A stretch of 64,000 bases of DNA from Serinus canaria (Eukaryota; Chordata; Aves; Passeriformes; Fringillidae), in NCBI RefSeq assembly GCF_022539315.1, contig NC_066333.1, positions 5,651,501 through 5,715,500 of the forward strand, in the 5' to 3' direction. A model generated the notes under the pieces. It saw only the letters and a program-made list of their open reading frames with translations, was not told the origin of the DNA and ran no database searches. Position 1 is the stretch's first letter, and every line of letters begins with the position of its first letter. A program made the translations under genes and the position numbers. Below are positions 40,749-52,914 of the stretch, piece after piece.

Positions 40749-42359
40749 CTTCCAGCCCTTGGAGTCACCTGAAATGCAGAGCAGCCTGAGTCTGGGCACT
40801 GAGGGGAGGCCAAGTTCCACCTTTGTCTTCTCAGTCCCTCTGCTTGTTTCTCAGCACAAAGGCTGTGCCTCTGAGGCTGTGGTGCTTCCCAAGGCAGAGA
40901 TGTCTTGGTGTGGCACAGTGTCCCTGTGGAGGGCAGCTCCTGGGGGCAGTGGCTGTGTGTGATCCCCTGGAGCTGGTGCCTGCTCTGTCAGGGTTTGGTG
41001 CTGTGGGAGCTCCTCACCAACCTGGAGGTCAGTGGAGGAGCTCTCTCCTGGGCTGCTGTGAGCCCCAGGAATCCTGCAGGGCTGTAAAAGCACCTGGATG
41101 AGGGCAGCAGCTGGCAGGGATGTGGAAGGAACCTGCACAGAACTTTCTGCAGCCAGCCCTGGGACCATGGGCTTTCATGGCTGTACCTGCAGGGCACAGG
41201 GCTGCCTCCCTGGCTGTCCAGAGGAGAATCAGGGAAATCCAAACAGAACTCCTGGGCAGAGGGGTAATACTGGCACAGAGGTACCCTGGCAAAGCCATTT
41301 CTCAAAGGCAAGTGCTGAGCTTGGTTTGCCAAACAAAACCAGCCTGTTCCTTCAGTGGAGAGGGGACAGGACTGGAACAGGTCCCTTTGGAAGGGCTGAG
41401 CTGCTGCTGTGCAGAGCAGCTCCCCCAGCTGCCCCGAGCTTTGGGGCAAGGTGAGCTGGGCTGAGCCGTGCCTGGGCTTGGCTGAAGGGCTGAGGATGAC
41501 TCAGACCGGAGTGGCCCGAGGTCAGCCACCCTCGGGGGCTGAATGCCCAGCTGAATGCCGAGCTATTGTCCCTGGAAGCGAGCAACAGGAGGAAGGTGTT
41601 TCAGTGAATGCCGCTCTTCCTGAGCTTCCATTGAAAGCGACTGATCTTTTGTTCAAAGATTCTTAAAGAGAATGTGGATAGGAACCTTTAAAATACCAAG
41701 CTTCCCTGTTCCCTATCTTATTATACACAAGAAAGGACCAGAAAGGTGTTTGATCTCCCTAAGAGGAGGGAAAAAAACCCTCTTCCAAATGTATAACGAT
41801 ACTGCCTTGTGAAAGGAGCAGTTTCCAGATGGAAAGGGCTTGCTTGGACTTCTGATTGCTCAAGTGAACTTTCAAGGAGTGGGTTTTACCCATGGGGGAG
41901 GAGGGAGGGAGGCTCTCTGCTGGAAAACATCATCAGTGAGCTCTTTTTTCTGCTTGGACAGGACAGGGCAGCACAGAGAGGGGGAGGCTGATTAAGGACC
42001 TGAGCTCTAGGTCTGATGGTGACACCAGGCAAGTTAAAAACAGAATTAGTGGCAGTGCCAGAAGTGCACAGACAGACATGGAAGTGCACAGACAGGTGTC
42101 ACTCTAAGAAACGGGGTTCCTTGTCACCAAGTCATTCTCACCCAGGCTCTGTTTCCTGTTACTTGTGCTCCCAGATGGGACCAGCAGCTTCCCCAGCATT
42201 TCCCCTGGGAATAGCACAGTAGCTCCTGGCTCCTGCAAAGCTCCTTGTGCTCATGGGTGCCATTTCCTACCTCCTGCACAATCACTTTGTACCCTCAAAG
42301 AGCCAAGGAGTGATTAAAGGGACTATGATAGACAGGACTTCTGCTTTTAGAACAAATCC

Positions 42360-42505
42360 CCTGCTTTTTGTTCTTTCTCCATTTATCATCCCATCTTACA
42401 GTAACACAAGTACTGTCTGTCACTGTCCCCAGCTAGAATCTGCCCTGAAGCTCTTCCAGCAGTCAAAGGATGGTTTAGAGAGCTGCCTCAAACACACATC
42501 CCCTG
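42360..42505. repeat. Direct duplication in the GHRH locus, copy 2
   Basis: Same orientation as 39931-40075, 2.4 kb away, inside the inferred 5' UTR intron of GHRH (40769-43929). Either a local duplication or two members of a dispersed family I do not recognise. Confidence 0.9.
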
Positions 42506-43929
42506 CAAAAATCCTTTTTGACTTTTTCATTTGAATTTGGAAAAACATGCTGCTTCTGTGCCTCTTCCCTGAATATCTTCAAGAAAATCCCAAGTCAGAT
42601 CTTTCTAGATAGAGGAAATTATGTAAGGCATCTATCTGTGGGCACCAGCAGACTGTGGCACCAGCATTTGTAGAAAGTGCCAACCAGGAGATTTAATCAG
42701 CATTAGAGAAGCTTCTATGTGAGCTGAGAAGTGCCAATGTAAATGCCCAATGTTGTCTGCTTCCTCTTCCTAGGACACAGCCCTGATTACCACTTTCTTT
42801 CTGTCTCTGGCTTCTCTTTAAATGTTGGATTTTTCTCTAGAACTGCTTTTTGAACATTTGAGATCCTTTTTTTTTATTTCTCCACCATTAGTTTCTTTGA
42901 AATTATTTTTTTGTTTGTTTCTGGCTTTGTTCTTCCCCTATCCTGCTTTGTCTTCTCTCCCTTAGCTACAGCTTGCTTCCAGATTTTGGGGTATGTCTGT
43001 CTCCCCTTTTCCCTCAGGAATAAATCAAAAATGAAAGTTCTACATCCCTTCCCAGATGTGTCTGCTATTTCAGAAGAGAAGCTGGGAAATTGAAGTGTCA
43101 CCCTGTGTGCAGGCAGCTTGGCAGCTCTGCAAAACATTGTCACCTTCGAAATTCTCCTGAGGTGAGGGACACCTTCCCTTCCCATTCTGGCAGCATGTGA
43201 AAAAATGATTAATAAATAAATCCCCCTTAAGATGAAGAGCTTTTAGCACCATTCCAGCAGATGAAGTGTAATAGCTTTGTTCCATCCTGTGCAGTGGGAA
43301 CAGCAGCTTTGTGACAGTGATGTTGGAGAGCTGGGTAACTGCCTCTGGCCAATTCTGAAACCTCAACCTGAGCAGTCTTCAAAACACCTCTGTGTAGATG
43401 AAATGAAGCTTTTGCCATGCCTGCTGTTTTACAAAGCTGAAACTTTCATCACCTGAAATGCTGCATGAGAAAAGCAGAAATCCTTTTAAGTGCCTCCCCG
43501 TGCCCCGTCGTGGCTGCCTTTGCATTACCTGTAACACTGGGTTGTGTTCCTCCTCACACTTTGGTTTGGCTCAAGCACAGTTTCATTGCTGGGTGAGCAA
43601 AACAACGTTCATTTGCCAGGGAAAAAGGAAACTCACATCAACATAGCAAAAGAGAAGAACTGTGCTACAGCTGGTAATCACCTAAATGTTTTACAAAGCT
43701 CATCTATAGTTTAATTCCATTTGTTTGCATTTATGATGTAGCTCAATTGTTGTTTCATTCTATAAGTTGGTACAAAAACCTGTTTGTACAAATCTTGATA
43801 TGGCACAAAGGCACCTGGCAAAGCTCATTCCTGATGCCAGCTTTGATTGCATTTCAGTGGAATTTAATTGTGCCCAACTTCCAACTAGACATTATCTTGT
43901 TAAATGCACAGAGAGAGGCTCACTCTTAC

Positions 43930-44125
43930 CTTTCCTGGAGAAAACGAGCTCTTCCTGGCTCAGCTCCTGCCCAGGTGCTCCTTCCCCTGTTGCAAATCCA
44001 AGTTCTCCTCGGGAGCTGCCTCCGGGAGCCCGCAGGGTCCGTGCCCGCGGTGCCAGGCAGGGAGGGCACTCCCGGAGCTCCCCGGTGTCCTCTGGCTGCC
44101 AGGGAGCTGCATCTCTGCCTTTATA
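43930..44125 (-). promoter_or_regulatory. GHRH: Inferred GHRH TATA promoter and noncoding first exon
   Basis: On the minus strand a TATAAA at 44125-44120 ('ggTATAAAggcag') is followed by a CpG-enriched ~165-nt stretch ending in 'ctccaggaaag' and a good donor, GTAAGAG (43929 downward). A transcript starting about 30 nt past the TATA box would form exon 1, roughly 44,095-43,930. It would splice to the acceptor 'gcatttcag' next to 40,768, leaving 20 nt of 5' UTR before the ATG at 40,748. The strand, the order and the matching acceptor all fit. It is an inference, as no transcript evidence is available. Confidence 0.6.
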
Positions 44126-44212
44126 CCTGAGCTCCATCAGGAGTCCCGTGGGCTTCCACGCGTCAGAGCATCAATTATCCTCCTGAATTTCAAAGGCTGT
44201 GTTTGCATCCTC

Positions 44213-44234
44213 TGTGTGTGTGTGTGTGTGTGTG
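44213..44234. repeat. (TG)11 microsatellite
   Basis: Eleven uninterrupted TG units about 90 bp upstream of the inferred GHRH TATA box. The position makes length variation there potentially relevant to the promoter. Confidence 0.95.
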
Positions 44235-47200
44235 CAGAGGGGGCTGTGCCCGTAGCCCAGGGTCATTTGCACGATTTCTCTTTATCCCTCTAAGAGTAAA
44301 GAGCAAATATCAGCAGTAATCTGGCAGAGTGAATGACAAATTCACTTTGCCAGGCAAACTTCGCTTTTCCTCTGCAATTGCATTTTTTCCTTCTGCTCCA
44401 CAATGAGAGTGAGTTAACCATTAGTACCTTCTCACACTGCCTGAACAGGAGGGTTGATCCTTTTTTTGCTTTTTTATTTTTCTTTGATTATCAGCCTTTT
44501 CCTCCTTCTCCTTTGTTACTCACACCTGCACCAGGGGGCAGTTCATGCTTCAGCCCCTCACAAACCTCACAGCTCCACACCAAGCCCACAGAGCAGCTGG
44601 AGAGCCCTGCTCCATTGATGTGCTCTGGGAAAAGGCAGGGGTGTTCCCTGGGGGGCTGCATCACCAGCAACTGTGCTCATTCCTGGAACAAGGCTCATGA
44701 AAGCCCCATTATAGCCAGCACGGAGCCTTCGTGCCAAGAGGACCGGGACAGTTCAGAGGAGCTCCAAATGAGCTGTCAGCATGAGCTCCACCTGCCAGAT
44801 TTTTCATATTGACTTCACAATGCTCAGAATTGATGGGGATGCAGACTGTCCTGAGGGCTTGCAGGACTCCATGATGGGAAGAAGTTTCAGCAGGTGAGAT
44901 GGCTCATGTCTGCCTGCTGCCAAATACCTTCACCTGGCACCACAGTGGCATCACAGCTGCTGGTGGCAGAGGGGGATTGTAGGGAGGATGGTGCAGCTGG
45001 GGTGCAGGGGGTCAGAAGCACCCAGTGATGGTCTAACTCTGTTATTGCCTCTCATTGCTTCTTGCAAATCAGGCAGGTATATCATCTGTCATCCACTGGA
45101 GACACCAGAGATGGAGATTCCTGGTAACACAGAGCAGGTTTTCCAGAATCCTGGTCCTGGTGCACACAGCTGCATGCAGTCCCTGCAAACTGGAGAGGGA
45201 TTTTTGTTAGCTTTCATTAAATCTGTTCGTGTTCTCTCATGTCTGAGGCCAGTTGCACTAATTTTTCAGCATGACTTATTTTTCTTCCACTGTCTTGGTG
45301 CTGCACTGGCTGAATAGATGAATCAGATCAAGCTGTTAAACCAGTCAAGAGCCAGTGCTATTTCAAGGTATTATCTTATAGCCTGGTCTTGAGCTGATTC
45401 TCCATCCAGCTGGCCCCTTGCCTTTCACAGAGCTGCATATGGTACCAGGCAGTATTTCACTGATCAGGGAGAACCAGCAGATCAAGGAGAATCAGTCTGT
45501 AACTGACTTGTTTATAGGTGCCTGCTGCCCTGCCTGGGTTAGGAGAGCTGTGCTCTGTCTGTGTTCATATCTCCAGTGAGCTGCTCTCACAGAAGGCTCT
45601 GGAAAGCTCCATCATCCCAGGGCTCTCCTTGTGCTGCCCAGGTTGGGTTCCTGCCATGCACAGCTGGACCCAGCAAGACCCAAAACAAAAGCTTAGGGTT
45701 AATTGAAGGAGGCAGCAGAAATTTCTAAAAACCCTCAAGGCTCTGTTGGGTGCCTCCAGCTTAGGAGCTCTGCAACAGCATAAATAGAGCAGCATTTCTG
45801 TCCCTGGGATTTCCTGTCTCAGCTTCAGTCAGAACCTTCCTGCCTTCCCAGGACCCAGACAGGTCATTTTTGGAGCTTCTCCACCAGGCTCCACAGGCTC
45901 TCCCTCTGGCTTGTGCAGCTGCTTATGCAGAAATACCTGTGAGAGCTGGGGTGGTGACTAACTTGTGGCAAATGCCCTAGTGGAGAATAAACCAGAACTG
46001 CCTAAGACTAAAAATTATGGTTTTTTCCTGGGTTTGCCACCATAGAGGTGGGATGGAACCCATTTTGGTTTAAGTGTCTTATCCCAAGTGGCAGAACTCA
46101 GGCACATTATAATAAATTCATAATCATTTAATTGAGGCATTCATTACTGCTGTGTTCACAGTAACTTTCATTTCTAAGTCCTTTGTAAAAATCCTGCATT
46201 TCTGTGGAAGGCAAGCAAATTAAAATGAGATGAGAAAGACAAGATTTAGCCCGTGATACCAGTTCCTTCTAAGGAGGAAAACAAAAACCCCAAAACTCCA
46301 ACCCAGTGGGTGTGGTGAGACTTGCCATTAGAAAATTATACAAGACTTGGTTTCTTCTTCTTGGAAGGATAAAGTGTTGAGACTTGGATCTTCAGATCCT
46401 CCAGACTCAACCCTTTGAACATCAAGAGAGTTCCTGAGGAGAATTTTTCCTGGAGGAATTCAAATTGGTAGGAAGCCGAATACAAACATTTATCAAAATA
46501 ATCTCAAGGAAGGAGACGCTGTGGGTGAGAGCACTGTTTGCACTCTGAGAATGAGTCTGAAACAGGGGATCAGATTAAAAACAGACAAAATAAATCAGAA
46601 ATTCAAAACGTGCAAGAAGGGCTGTTAGAAGGACTGTCTCATGGTGTTCAAAGCCTGCTTGAAAATCCTGCTTGATCTTCAGGCATGAGCTGTCCCTGAG
46701 CCTGTACAACTGCAAGTGGCAGCAGCCTGGGAGATGTGCATCTGTCAGGAGGCACGATGGGCTCTGCAGGTGGGATCCATTTATAGAGCCTGTAGATACC
46801 TGTCTGCCTCTGTTTATTTCCTAGCAGAGCTCTGGAGCATTTCAGCATCACCCAAATGAACTGCCAGGAGTTTCAGCACATTACACTCAGCTGGAGGCTT
46901 GAGAGTTACTGATTCCTGAATTTCTGGCTCTCTAAATTCCATCTCCCTCCTCCTCCAGCCGTGGCAGACAGAGCTGAGATGCCAGCAGTGAATGTCAGTA
47001 ATTAAGGAGCTCATTTTTGGTCTTACCACTCTCATTTTAGTTTGGAAAGGAGCCTTGGCTAGAAGGTTACACAGCACATTACAGCAAGAATCAGTGAAGA
47101 GAGAGGCACCTTCAATCCTTTGAAAAGCCTCTGATAAAAAACTGAATGAGTGAGATGGTACTGGCATCAAGAAGGCAAAATGTGGTTTGTGGAGAGGGAA

Positions 47201-48774
47201 TGAGGAAGGCTGTGTTTCCAGAAAGGGATGAGAAATGACAGCAGTTGTAATTTTTTTCCTGGCTGAATACAAATGTGCAACCTGAGGATGACAAGACCTT
47301 GGAGCACAAGGATCATGTACAGTGAGTGGTAATAAAGAGGCCTCACAGCAAAGACAAGCAGGAAATACCACAAAAAAGAAAAGTAGAAAGGACAAAAAAA
47401 ACCCCAAGGATTCCTTGGATCTGGAGAAAGACTTCTTGCCTGAGCATTGCCCCTGCTTAGAACAGAGTGCTGACAAAATTGCCATGTCCACTTGTTTAAT
47501 TAATTTTAGCTTTGAAACCCATTTGGCTTTGGGAAAATCTGCCCTTTTTTTAATAAGTAGCTTCCCTTTTTTGTCATTTCCCAGTCAGGTGCTGGGGAAG
47601 GTGGGGAGCCACAGTGGGCTGATGGCACCACCTGCTTGTGGCTCCCAGGCTGGGGCACTCCTGGACTGGAGGGTTTGGGGTGAAGTAGAGGGGGAGAGAA
47701 GGGGCAGGAGCTGCCTAAAAACTGCACATTCCACCTGCCTAATTCTGCTTGGAGTGAGTAGTGCCCTTTCTGTTGGGGAGAGAAGAAAAAGAATAAAATA
47801 TACAGTAACAAGGGTCTTTTGCCCTTTGCCTGCAAACTCCATCTGTGAGAAGGTGTGTGGGCAGCAGCACCAGCACATTCAGTGTACTGGTAATACTGGG
47901 AAGAATTTAATCTGTCTGTTAATCCATTCTGATAAGATCCCTCCTGACATTTTCAATAATTATTTCTTTCTTCTCAGTGTTTTTTTTTTTCATCCCAAAC
48001 ATTTAGAGTTTGAGAGGAAAGAAGGTGAAAGGGCAGAATTTACTGCTTTCCTGAGCTCTGGCATTATCCCTTAGTCACTCCCCAGGGGCAGGAGAAGCTC
48101 CATTTAAGAGTAATTTTTTCTTAGGATTATCATGCCAGAAAAGTTTCTGTGTATAAATGTCTCTGGCTTCTGCCATTCACTCAGCAGTGTTCTCCAGTTG
48201 TCTGTAATGTCTTCTGCACTAAAAAACATGAAGGGTTATCTAATCCAATTGCTAAAAATCTTTGAAATTGTTATCATTAATATCCACTTAATTCAAATGC
48301 TTGGCAACAGCCTAGAAAATCCTTTTATTACAAATGCCATACCTTGCTTCCTCAGTAGATTAGTAACTGATTAGGTTTCCCCCAAAGTATTTTGGTTCTC
48401 TGGTAATAAAGCTCTACAGATAAACCAACTTGGCACTTCTGATAGTTTAGGGTTACAGAAAGGGAAAAACAAATCAGATTCCTTAAATACCATAAATGAG
48501 AAAAACAGAGCCCAAGGCATTTCCCCCTTTGTATCTCATCTTATGGAGCCATCTCCAGTTCAGAGCTGGAAACTGGACAGGACATTAAAAATAAAGTCCC
48601 TGTCAACAGCAAAGCCAGAAGCACATCTTAATTGCTGCTGCCAGTGTATGTCAAGGGAGCAGATGAAAACCTTGTGGATAAAGAGAAACCCACCAGGACA
48701 GAAAGGCCCCATAATTGGTAGTGGGATTAAAAACCTCAAAGGGATTTAGGGGGTGAGTATGTTAGGCCTGGGGT
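44235..48774. other. GHRH-MANBAL intergenic region
   Basis: The two genes are divergent across this stretch. No exon is recognised. Two longer frames (about 46.81-47.49 kb on -, 47.32-48.07 kb on +) are low-complexity, overlap each other on opposite strands and lack family motifs. An AT-rich block near 46.09-46.16 kb ('ataataaattcataatcatt') could be regulatory but nothing firm can be said. Confidence 0.55.
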
Positions 48775-49055
48775 TCTTCTGCCAGGGCACCCAGCCAGGA
48801 TGAGAGGACACGGCCTCAAGCTACACCAGGGGAGGTTTAGCTTGGACATTAGGAGGAATTTCTTCCCACAAAGGGTGATTAGACATGGAATGGGCTGCCC
48901 AGGGAGATGGTGGAGTCACTGTCCTGGAGGTGTTTAGGAAAGAGTGGACATGGCACTCAGTGTCCTGGTCTGGTTGACGAGGTGGTGTTGGGTCATAGGT
49001 CAGATTGGTGACCTCAGGGATCCTTTCCAACCTCACTGATTCAGGGATTGTGTGA
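48775..49055 (+). mobile_element. CR1 LINE 3' end
   Basis: The sequence follows the CR1 3' module in forward orientation: 'ggcctcaagctacaccaggg', 'gaggtttagcttggacatta', 'ggaatgggctgcccagggag', 'ctggaggtgtttaggaaag', 'gatcctttccaacctcactg' and a degraded 'attcaggga' tail. The minus-strand frame at 48821-49195 is its translation in the wrong sense. Confidence 0.92.
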
Positions 49056-49254
49056 CCCACCAGGGGCTGGGCACCCACAGGCTCCCACAGCTGGGCTGGG
49101 GCCCACACACCATGGGGCTGATTGGCCTCAGGGGGGTTGGAGGAACATGGCACTGGAGCCCCCAGACTCCCACTGGCCCTGGTGCCCCTGACCACCCTTT
49201 GGCTGCCCCTAGGAACGCAGCACAGGGGGTGTGGGGTGGTCGCAGAGGGCGGCT

Positions 49255-49655
49255 GTTGGGGTGGTTGCTAGGGGCTGTTGCTAGGGGCTGTTAACAGGGG
49301 TGGTTGCTATGGACGGTTGCTAGGAGCCATTGCTAGGGATGGTTGCTGGGATAGTTGCTAGGCACAGTTGCCAGGGATGGTTTCTAGGGCGGTTGCTCGG
49401 ATGGTCACCAGGGGTGGTTGCCAGGGTGGTTGCCAGGGTGGTTGCTAGGGATGGTTGCTGGGATGGTTGCCAGGGGCGGTTGCCTGGGCAGTTGCTGAGA
49501 TGGTTGCTGGGATGGTTGCCGGGATGGTTGCTGGGATGGTTGCCGGGATGGTTGCTGGGATGGTTGCCGGGATGGTTGCCGGGATGGTTGCCGGGACAGT
49601 TGCCGGGACGGTTGTCATGGATGGTTGCCGGGATGTTTGTCACGGTCGGTTGCCG
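49255..49655. repeat. 12-bp GC-rich minisatellite (GGTTGCYRGGAT)n
   Basis: About 33 head-to-tail copies of a 12-bp unit. Copies are degenerate on the left (49.26-49.49 kb) and nearly uniform on the right (49.50-49.61 kb), where GGTTGCTGGGAT and GGTTGCCGGGAT alternate. The array ends directly at the MANBAL CpG island. It produces long repetitive frames on both strands (Met-Val-Ala-Gly and Asn-His-Pro-Gly/Ser repeats) that should not be taken as proteins. Confidence 0.95.
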
Positions 49656-49900
49656 AGGCGGTGCCGGGCCGGGCCCGGAAGCGCTTCCAGCGGCCGGGAA
49701 GCCGTTCCGGGGCGGCGCGGGCCGGGGAGCGGAGCGGAGCGGAGCGGGCGGTGAGCGGGGCCGTGCGGGGTGCTGCGGGCACGGGGCGCTGGCCAGAGGC
49801 AGCGGTGGCTTCAGCATCGCCCCGGGGGCGAGTGCAGAGCCGGGGGGGGCTCGCTGGTCCTGCCGAGACTGGGCGGCACCGCGGGGCTGGCCCGGCAGGG
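49656..49900 (+). promoter_or_regulatory. MANBAL: MANBAL CpG-island promoter and likely first exon
   Basis: Very CpG-dense sequence with an inverted pair of ETS-like sites ('ccggaagcgcttcc', about 49,676-49,689), a second 'ggaagccgttccgg', and repeated 'ggagc' units. A consensus donor follows 'ggagcgggcg' at 49,751 (GTGAGC), suggesting a noncoding exon 1 ending at 49,750. No TATA box is seen. Assignment to MANBAL rests on being the only CpG island upstream on the same strand. Confidence 0.65.
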
Positions 49901-51139
49901 ATGGATGGAGGGATGGAGGGATGGGGACAGCGGTGTCCCCTCCCGGGGGCTGCACGGCTGCTCCGCCACAGCTGCCAGCCCCCGGCCCCTTGTCCCAAGC
50001 CGGGCTCCTCGGCCATGGATCCAGCGGTGCGGGCAGGAACAGCCGGTAGAAATTGCCCAGGCTCCATCCCGACACCTCCTGAGCCATTTAAAAATTCCAG
50101 TTTGAGCTTTTTTTACCTCCTCCTTTGATGGAGTCCTTAATTATATTTTATTTCCACCCCAAGAAGAAGCTAATACATATTACTTGAGCTGTTCCCGTGG
50201 CTTTGTCCTCTGCCAGTTGTTTATGTAGTGCCAGGTGAAGACATCAGCTGCGAAACACAATGCAGCAAGAAGAAAGGTTTGAGTCTCTCCTGGCTGGTGC
50301 AAGTCCCTGACCCTGGAGATATGTTGGATATTTATCACAGGGGCTGGTCCTGAGCCGTGGGGAACAGCCACATGCTCTTGGGTGCTGAACCTGAGCACAG
50401 CAGGAGCTGCAGCCCCAAGGAGCCCTGGCTGGCTCTGGGGAGAGCAGGGATCTGCCCACTCCTCCAGCTCACTCACTGGTATCAAACCTTGGGAGTAAAC
50501 TGGAGGGGACAAGGGCAGCTCCCTCTCAGGGTCTGACAGAGGAGTATTGATCATCAAATGCAATTTAGGAAAAGCTGCTTTAAGTGTGGCCGTGGTGAGG
50601 TGGTCTGAGGAGAAAGGCAGCTGACAGCCTGTGGAGAAGAAGAGACGTTATCTGAGGAATAAGTGGTGAAACTGAGCTTCTTGGCAACAGGGAGGAAGGC
50701 TCCATCATCCAGAGACCTGTTGGTTTAGGTGCAAGGCAGAGGCTTTGGGCATTGTGTGAAGCACTGGAGTTTTTTTAAACTGAGGAGTTTTGCTCAGAGT
50801 TGAGCTCCAGTGATGGCAGGAAAATCAGTGGTCCAAGTGTGGGTTGCCTGAGCAAGCAAGGACACTGCTGTAATTAGTTGGAGCATGATGCCAGGTTTTT
50901 TCTGGCCATGTTTCATGGGATACTGCTTCAAATGGGGGTGGCAGCTGCTGCCAGCCTGCAGGAGAGCTCTTGGTGCTGGCCATGGCACCTGGATTTGTTA
51001 GAGAACTACTAATGCCCTCAGGGGAGGTGAGCTAGAAAAGGGGAAAGGAGGGGAGAGTTGTAGAAGATGAGGACGGAGATTTTTTGTTTTCCTTGTATGT
51101 GTTTCCTTTTCCTGTTTATCTCTGTGTGTTGTGTTTCAG

Positions 51140-51188
51140 GTGTGTGAATTGGGGCTATCAGCTGGAGTTTGTCCTGAGAAGACTCCAG
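51140..51188 (+). other. MANBAL: Candidate 5' UTR exon of MANBAL
   Basis: A 49-nt segment is bounded by a good acceptor ('gttgtgtttcag' ending 51,139) and a consensus donor ('ccag|gtgagg' at 51,189). It lies between the CpG island and the first coding exon. It contains no ATG in a strong context. Unproven without transcripts; it could also be skipped or be a chance pairing. Confidence 0.35.
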
Positions 51189-51489
51189 GTGAGGAATGAA
51201 GGAACTTCCCTCCCTGCTGTGTTTGAGGACAGGGGCCAAGGGCAGGCATCAATGATGTTTTCAAAAGATATCCAGATGAGATAAATGCAACTCAGAGGTG
51301 ATTCTGTGTCTTGCTTAGGAACTGCTGCCTTAGTAGGCTGGGAGAGATGATTTAAAAGGCAAAAGCAATTGGGATGAGCCACATGCATGCAGGCTTTGTT
51401 CACTGAGCAGCCTTTGGGACTGGCTGAGCCTGCGTGGGTCAGTGTGTGTCCTGACTTCATCTGCAGGTCCCATGCAGCCCTTGCTGACT

Positions 51490-51770
51490 GAGATTCAACC
51501 AAATTTTAAAACATTTTCTTTCACTGAAGTACAGACCTCGACACAACCTCGAGAGGTCACCTATTCTTATCTCCTGGTGTAAAGGCAGGATTGTATATAC
51601 CCACACCCATCCCAGGCCAGTGCTTATCTGATCTGCTCTTCTGAATCACCAGTAGCAGGGATTCCAGTCTCTCTATTCCAGTGGCTGGCAGCCTGTGCAG
51701 TTGGAAATGTTCTCCTGTCTTAAAATTCAAAATAACTTTCTGTATTTTGGCTGAATGAAAATAAAATAAT
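51490..51770 (-). mobile_element. Degraded CR1-like LINE remnant
   Basis: Weak resemblance to a reverse-complement CR1/L3 3' end: 'acaacctcgagaggtcacc', 'tccagtggctggcagcctg', then 'gaaatgttctcctgtcttaa'. Heavily diverged; limits approximate. Confidence 0.35.
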
Positions 51771-52914
51771 TATTTTTTGGCGTTTATTTACCCCTCCCTT
51801 TAGTGTGTCACCAAGTGATAGTTGCCTCTTGTGCAGTGATATTGAGTTGATTCTCAAATGTATCAATTATTACTTTGCTGGAATTTGCCACGTTTACCAT
51901 CCTTCTGGACTGGGTCACATCTGCAGATTGCAACAACCTCCTCCCAGCCTGAGAAATGCAGAGATACCTCCTGCTTTGGAGATAATTCCTAGGGGTTAAA
52001 CTCAGCACACAAACTCAGTCACACCCAGCTTTAGTGGTACAGAGAATTGTGGCTCTCAGTGAGCAGTGCTGATCCAGGGAATGCACACTGGGATCATCCA
52101 GGTCAGGAAAACCGAGTGGGGCACTAATCACAGCTGAGTGTGATGGCATCTCAGACTAATTGGATTTCCCTTTGGGGACTTCCTGAGGCTTACTCTAGCA
52201 GTTCTGGCAGGAGAGTTCTCCCTCGTTGTAAAAAGCCATTACTCATTCATAGGACAAATTGACAACTCCATTAGCAAAAGATAAAGGCAGGGAGGAAGGA
52301 TGGTCTCATGTCTGAGAAGCTTGGGACCCAGGAGATCAATATTTAACTCTGCCACAAACTACCTGGGAGACTGTTTTAAGTTGTATGGGGCTTAGTGTAA
52401 CCAGCCACTAAAGCCACACTTACATTTCTACACATAACTTGTTCCTCTGCCTTCAACAGCTCTGCTTCTGTGAGGTTTAAGTAGCTGGGTTTGTACAGCA
52501 TCTAAAACAACAAGGCTGTGACCACAGAGACAATATAATCAAAAATAAGTTGTGATCACCTTGCATGTGTGATCAACTTCAGGAAGAAATTTATTCTTGC
52601 TTATTAAGCTTTTCCCTTATTGTTTCATGAACATGGTTCATATTTTGTCTGCTCCTCACCCACAAATGGCCTAATACCAGGAGTTGAGTGCTATTTTTGT
52701 AGGCAGGTGACAAACACCCAAATTAAACACAGCTTTCATTTTTGTTACTGCTGCAGTAGATCAAGAGTATCTTCAAAACTCCATGAGGAAGTCTGTGATT
52801 TTTGGATAACAGAAAGTGAAGGCCAGAAAGGATGATTCAAAAAATTGCTCTGTATTTTCCCCCTTGCAGTAACCACTCTTCTTGAGAGCAGTAGAAGAGA
52901 AGGGTGCACTGACA

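Noticed and set aside
46814..48074. Two long frames (225 aa on -, 250 aa on +) in the GHRH-MANBAL interval
   Set aside because: They overlap in antisense, have no domain, signal or splice context, and the compositions are typical of chance frames.
49255..49655. CRISPR-like array
   Set aside because: Units are contiguous 12-mers without unique spacers and the genome is a vertebrate.
49320..50087. Long open frames on both strands (239-255 aa) over the minisatellite and CpG island
   Set aside because: They are translations of the 12-bp repeat followed by GC-rich promoter sequence, where stop codons are rare; no family motif and mirror frames on both strands.
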